DNA of 64,000 nt from positions 52,129-116,128 of the forward strand of contig NZ_JADPKY010000131.1 in assembly GCF_023074185.1 (NCBI RefSeq). The letters are read 5' to 3'. Positions 63,050-64,000 of this stretch are shown one piece after another. This stretch comes from Bradyrhizobium sp. 132. Its GTDB lineage: Bacteria; Pseudomonadota; Alphaproteobacteria; Rhizobiales; Xanthobacteraceae. The notes beneath the pieces were generated by a model. The model was not told the origin of the DNA, made no database searches, and saw only the letters and a program-made list of their open reading frames with translations. Made by a program: the position numbers and the translations under genes. Positions within the stretch are counted from its first letter, which is position 1. Every line of letters starts with the position of its first letter.

Positions 63050-63493
63050 GCTCTGGTCCTCGGCTTGGGCCAGAACGAACTTCAAACTGGATTAAGCCCG
63101 AGGGGCAAGGTCATCCGCCACGAACTTCCAGATCAGCACGTCCTCGATCATCGGATCATCGCCAGCTACGGGCTAATTGCCCCGCTCGTCACGATGAGCT
63201 GTCGCCTATTGCTTCGCCGTGTCGCCAGCCGCGGCGTTCTACCGCGCGAGCGATTTAGTCCTATGACCCATAGCGGCCCATTACGTGAGTTGAGCTGTCT
63301 TATTTAATTTCACCCTTTGCTTTGGCATCCTCCGTCCCTTGGGAGTACAAGGCCAGAACCGCTAAGACGCATTTAGACCGAACGTGTCATTCGGCCTGCA
63401 ATATTGACCCCCGCATTGCCTCACGCAGAATGTTACTGGACAACTTCTCGCCGATGACTGCAGCAGCGCCACCAAATTGTTTCGGTGGCCTCT

Positions 63494-64000
63494 ATGGCGG
63501 GAAAGATCAGCATGGGTGCGCGGCGCGAGGTGTTGTCGGCGGTGATGGAGCGTTACCGGTCGGCCAAACGGGCGGAGAAGGGGCGCATCCTCGACGAGCT
63601 GTGCGCGATGACGGGCTGGCATCGCAAGCATGCGGTGCGCGCGCTCCGACGACGCGCACCGGTTGGGCCCGGCGCCGTCGAGGCAGCTCGAGAGCGCAAG
63701 CGTAGATATGGTGCGCCGATCAAGGACGCGGTGACGGCGCTGTGGGAGGCGTCCGATCGGGTGTGCGGCAAGCGGCTCAAGGTGATGATCCCGACCTTGC
63801 TGCCGGCGCTCGAGCAACATGGCCGATTGCGGCTTGGCCAAGCGGACCGTGAGCGTGTTCTGGTCATCAGCGCCGCGACCATCGATCGCCTGCTCGTCGA
63901 AGTGAAGATCGCGGCGAGCGGCGGCAGGCGGCGCCGTGCCGGATTCTATTCGGCAATCCGGCGCGAGGTCCCGATCCGCACGTTCAATGACTGGAACAGC
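63494..64000 (+). CDS. Transposase/integrase-core protein, 3' partial
   Basis: 169 codons are open to the window end from ATG 63494: an N-terminal HTH region (MERYRSAKRAEKGRILDELC, GWHRKHAVRALRR), then YGAPIKDAVTALWEASDRVC and AATIDRLL, ending RREVPIRTFNDWN just before the expected DDE catalytic core. From memory this matches a family of large rhizobial IS transposases with an integrase core. 63277-63493 should contain its left end, which I cannot delimit. Confidence 0.75.
   Translation, partial: MAGKISMGARREVLSAVMERYRSAKRAEKGRILDELCAMTGWHRKHAVRALRRRAPVGPGAVEAARERKRRYGAPIKDAVTALWEASDRVCGKRLKVMIPTLLPALEQHGRLRLGQADRERVLVISAATIDRLLVEVKIAASGGRRRRAGFYSAIRREVPIRTFNDWNS

Larger units (their letters stand above)
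61843..63113 (-). mobile_element. IS3-family element, IS407 group (1271 bp)
   Basis: Terminal inverted repeats start TGACCTTGCCCC at both ends and extend imperfectly to ATCCAG (about 26 bases). It is flanked by the 4-bp direct repeat TCCG (61839-61842 and 63114-63117). The empty site at 58647-58851 confirms the ends. Four-base target duplications and TGACC ends are typical of the IS407 group. It carries orfA (frameshifted) and orfB on the minus strand. Confidence 0.93.
61798..63276 (+). repeat. 205-bp duplicated segment, copy B, split by an IS element
   Basis: Left part 61798-61842 and right part 63114-63276 together equal copy A at 58647-58851, apart from the 4-bp target duplication and a few substitutions. 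The duplication predates or accompanied the insertion. Confidence 0.9.

Overview
The window is GC-rich alphaproteobacterial DNA, most likely from Bradyrhizobium or a close relative. This rests on gene content (a metallo-beta-lactamase very like BJP-1, GcrA-type small regulators, FtsH-independent small secreted Bradyrhizobium-style proteins), on the dispersed palindromic repeats between genes, and on the many short conserved hypotheticals. The assignment comes from reading the sequence and recalled families; no database search was possible.

Layout. 1-11.3 kb is ordinary chromosomal metabolism: the end of a molybdenum hydroxylase (IorB type), a PQQ dehydrogenase with a lanthanide-type metal signature next to a TAT-exported Rieske protein, a truncated haemoglobin, 3-hydroxyacyl-CoA dehydrogenase, a GlcD/D2HGDH-type FAD oxidase, hisC, and a tungstate-type permease and binding protein whose genes converge and overlap. 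11.4-16.1 kb holds small secreted proteins, a stub of a TonB-dependent receptor, an esterase, a subclass B3 metallo-beta-lactamase and an EAL-domain remnant.

16.1-26.7 kb is a complete divergent histidine-utilisation locus: hutI-hutH-hutU on the minus strand, and hutF-hutC followed by an NMT1/SsuA-type ABC transporter and an M20 amidohydrolase on the plus strand. A perfect 20-bp palindrome lies between the two arms. The two arms should convert histidine to formylglutamate; no hutG is present, so the M20 enzyme is a candidate for the last step.

26.7-37.1 kb is an accessory region: dispersed repeats, a tyrosine recombinase, then sparse, AT-richer DNA with tiny conserved ORFs, a GAF/HWE-type histidine kinase, a GcrA-like protein, a frameshifted MltR-family gene and a decayed ABC-type binding protein.

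37.1-51.7 kb is one tightly coupled minus-strand operon: SorC-family regulator, binding protein, two permeases, two unequal MalK-type ATPases, an EryA-like FGGY kinase, a 2-hydroxyacid dehydrogenase, a FucA-like aldolase, a GlpD/EryB-like dehydrogenase, a second class II aldolase, a second FGGY kinase and a HAD phosphatase. Nearly every junction is an ATGA/GTGA overlap. It reads as a self-contained polyol or short sugar catabolic system of unknown substrate and is the best candidate here for something undescribed.

51.9-64 kb is a gene graveyard: remnants of LigD and Ku (NHEJ), a frameshifted SRAP/YedK gene, a PepSY-like remnant and an alpha/beta hydrolase tail, mixed with apparently intact rlpA, a GGDEF protein, an HxlR regulator/cupin pair and a methyltransferase. 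An IS407-group IS3 element sits in one copy of a 205-bp duplicated segment whose other copy is an empty site, which fixes the IS ends and its 4-bp target duplication. The window ends inside another transposase.
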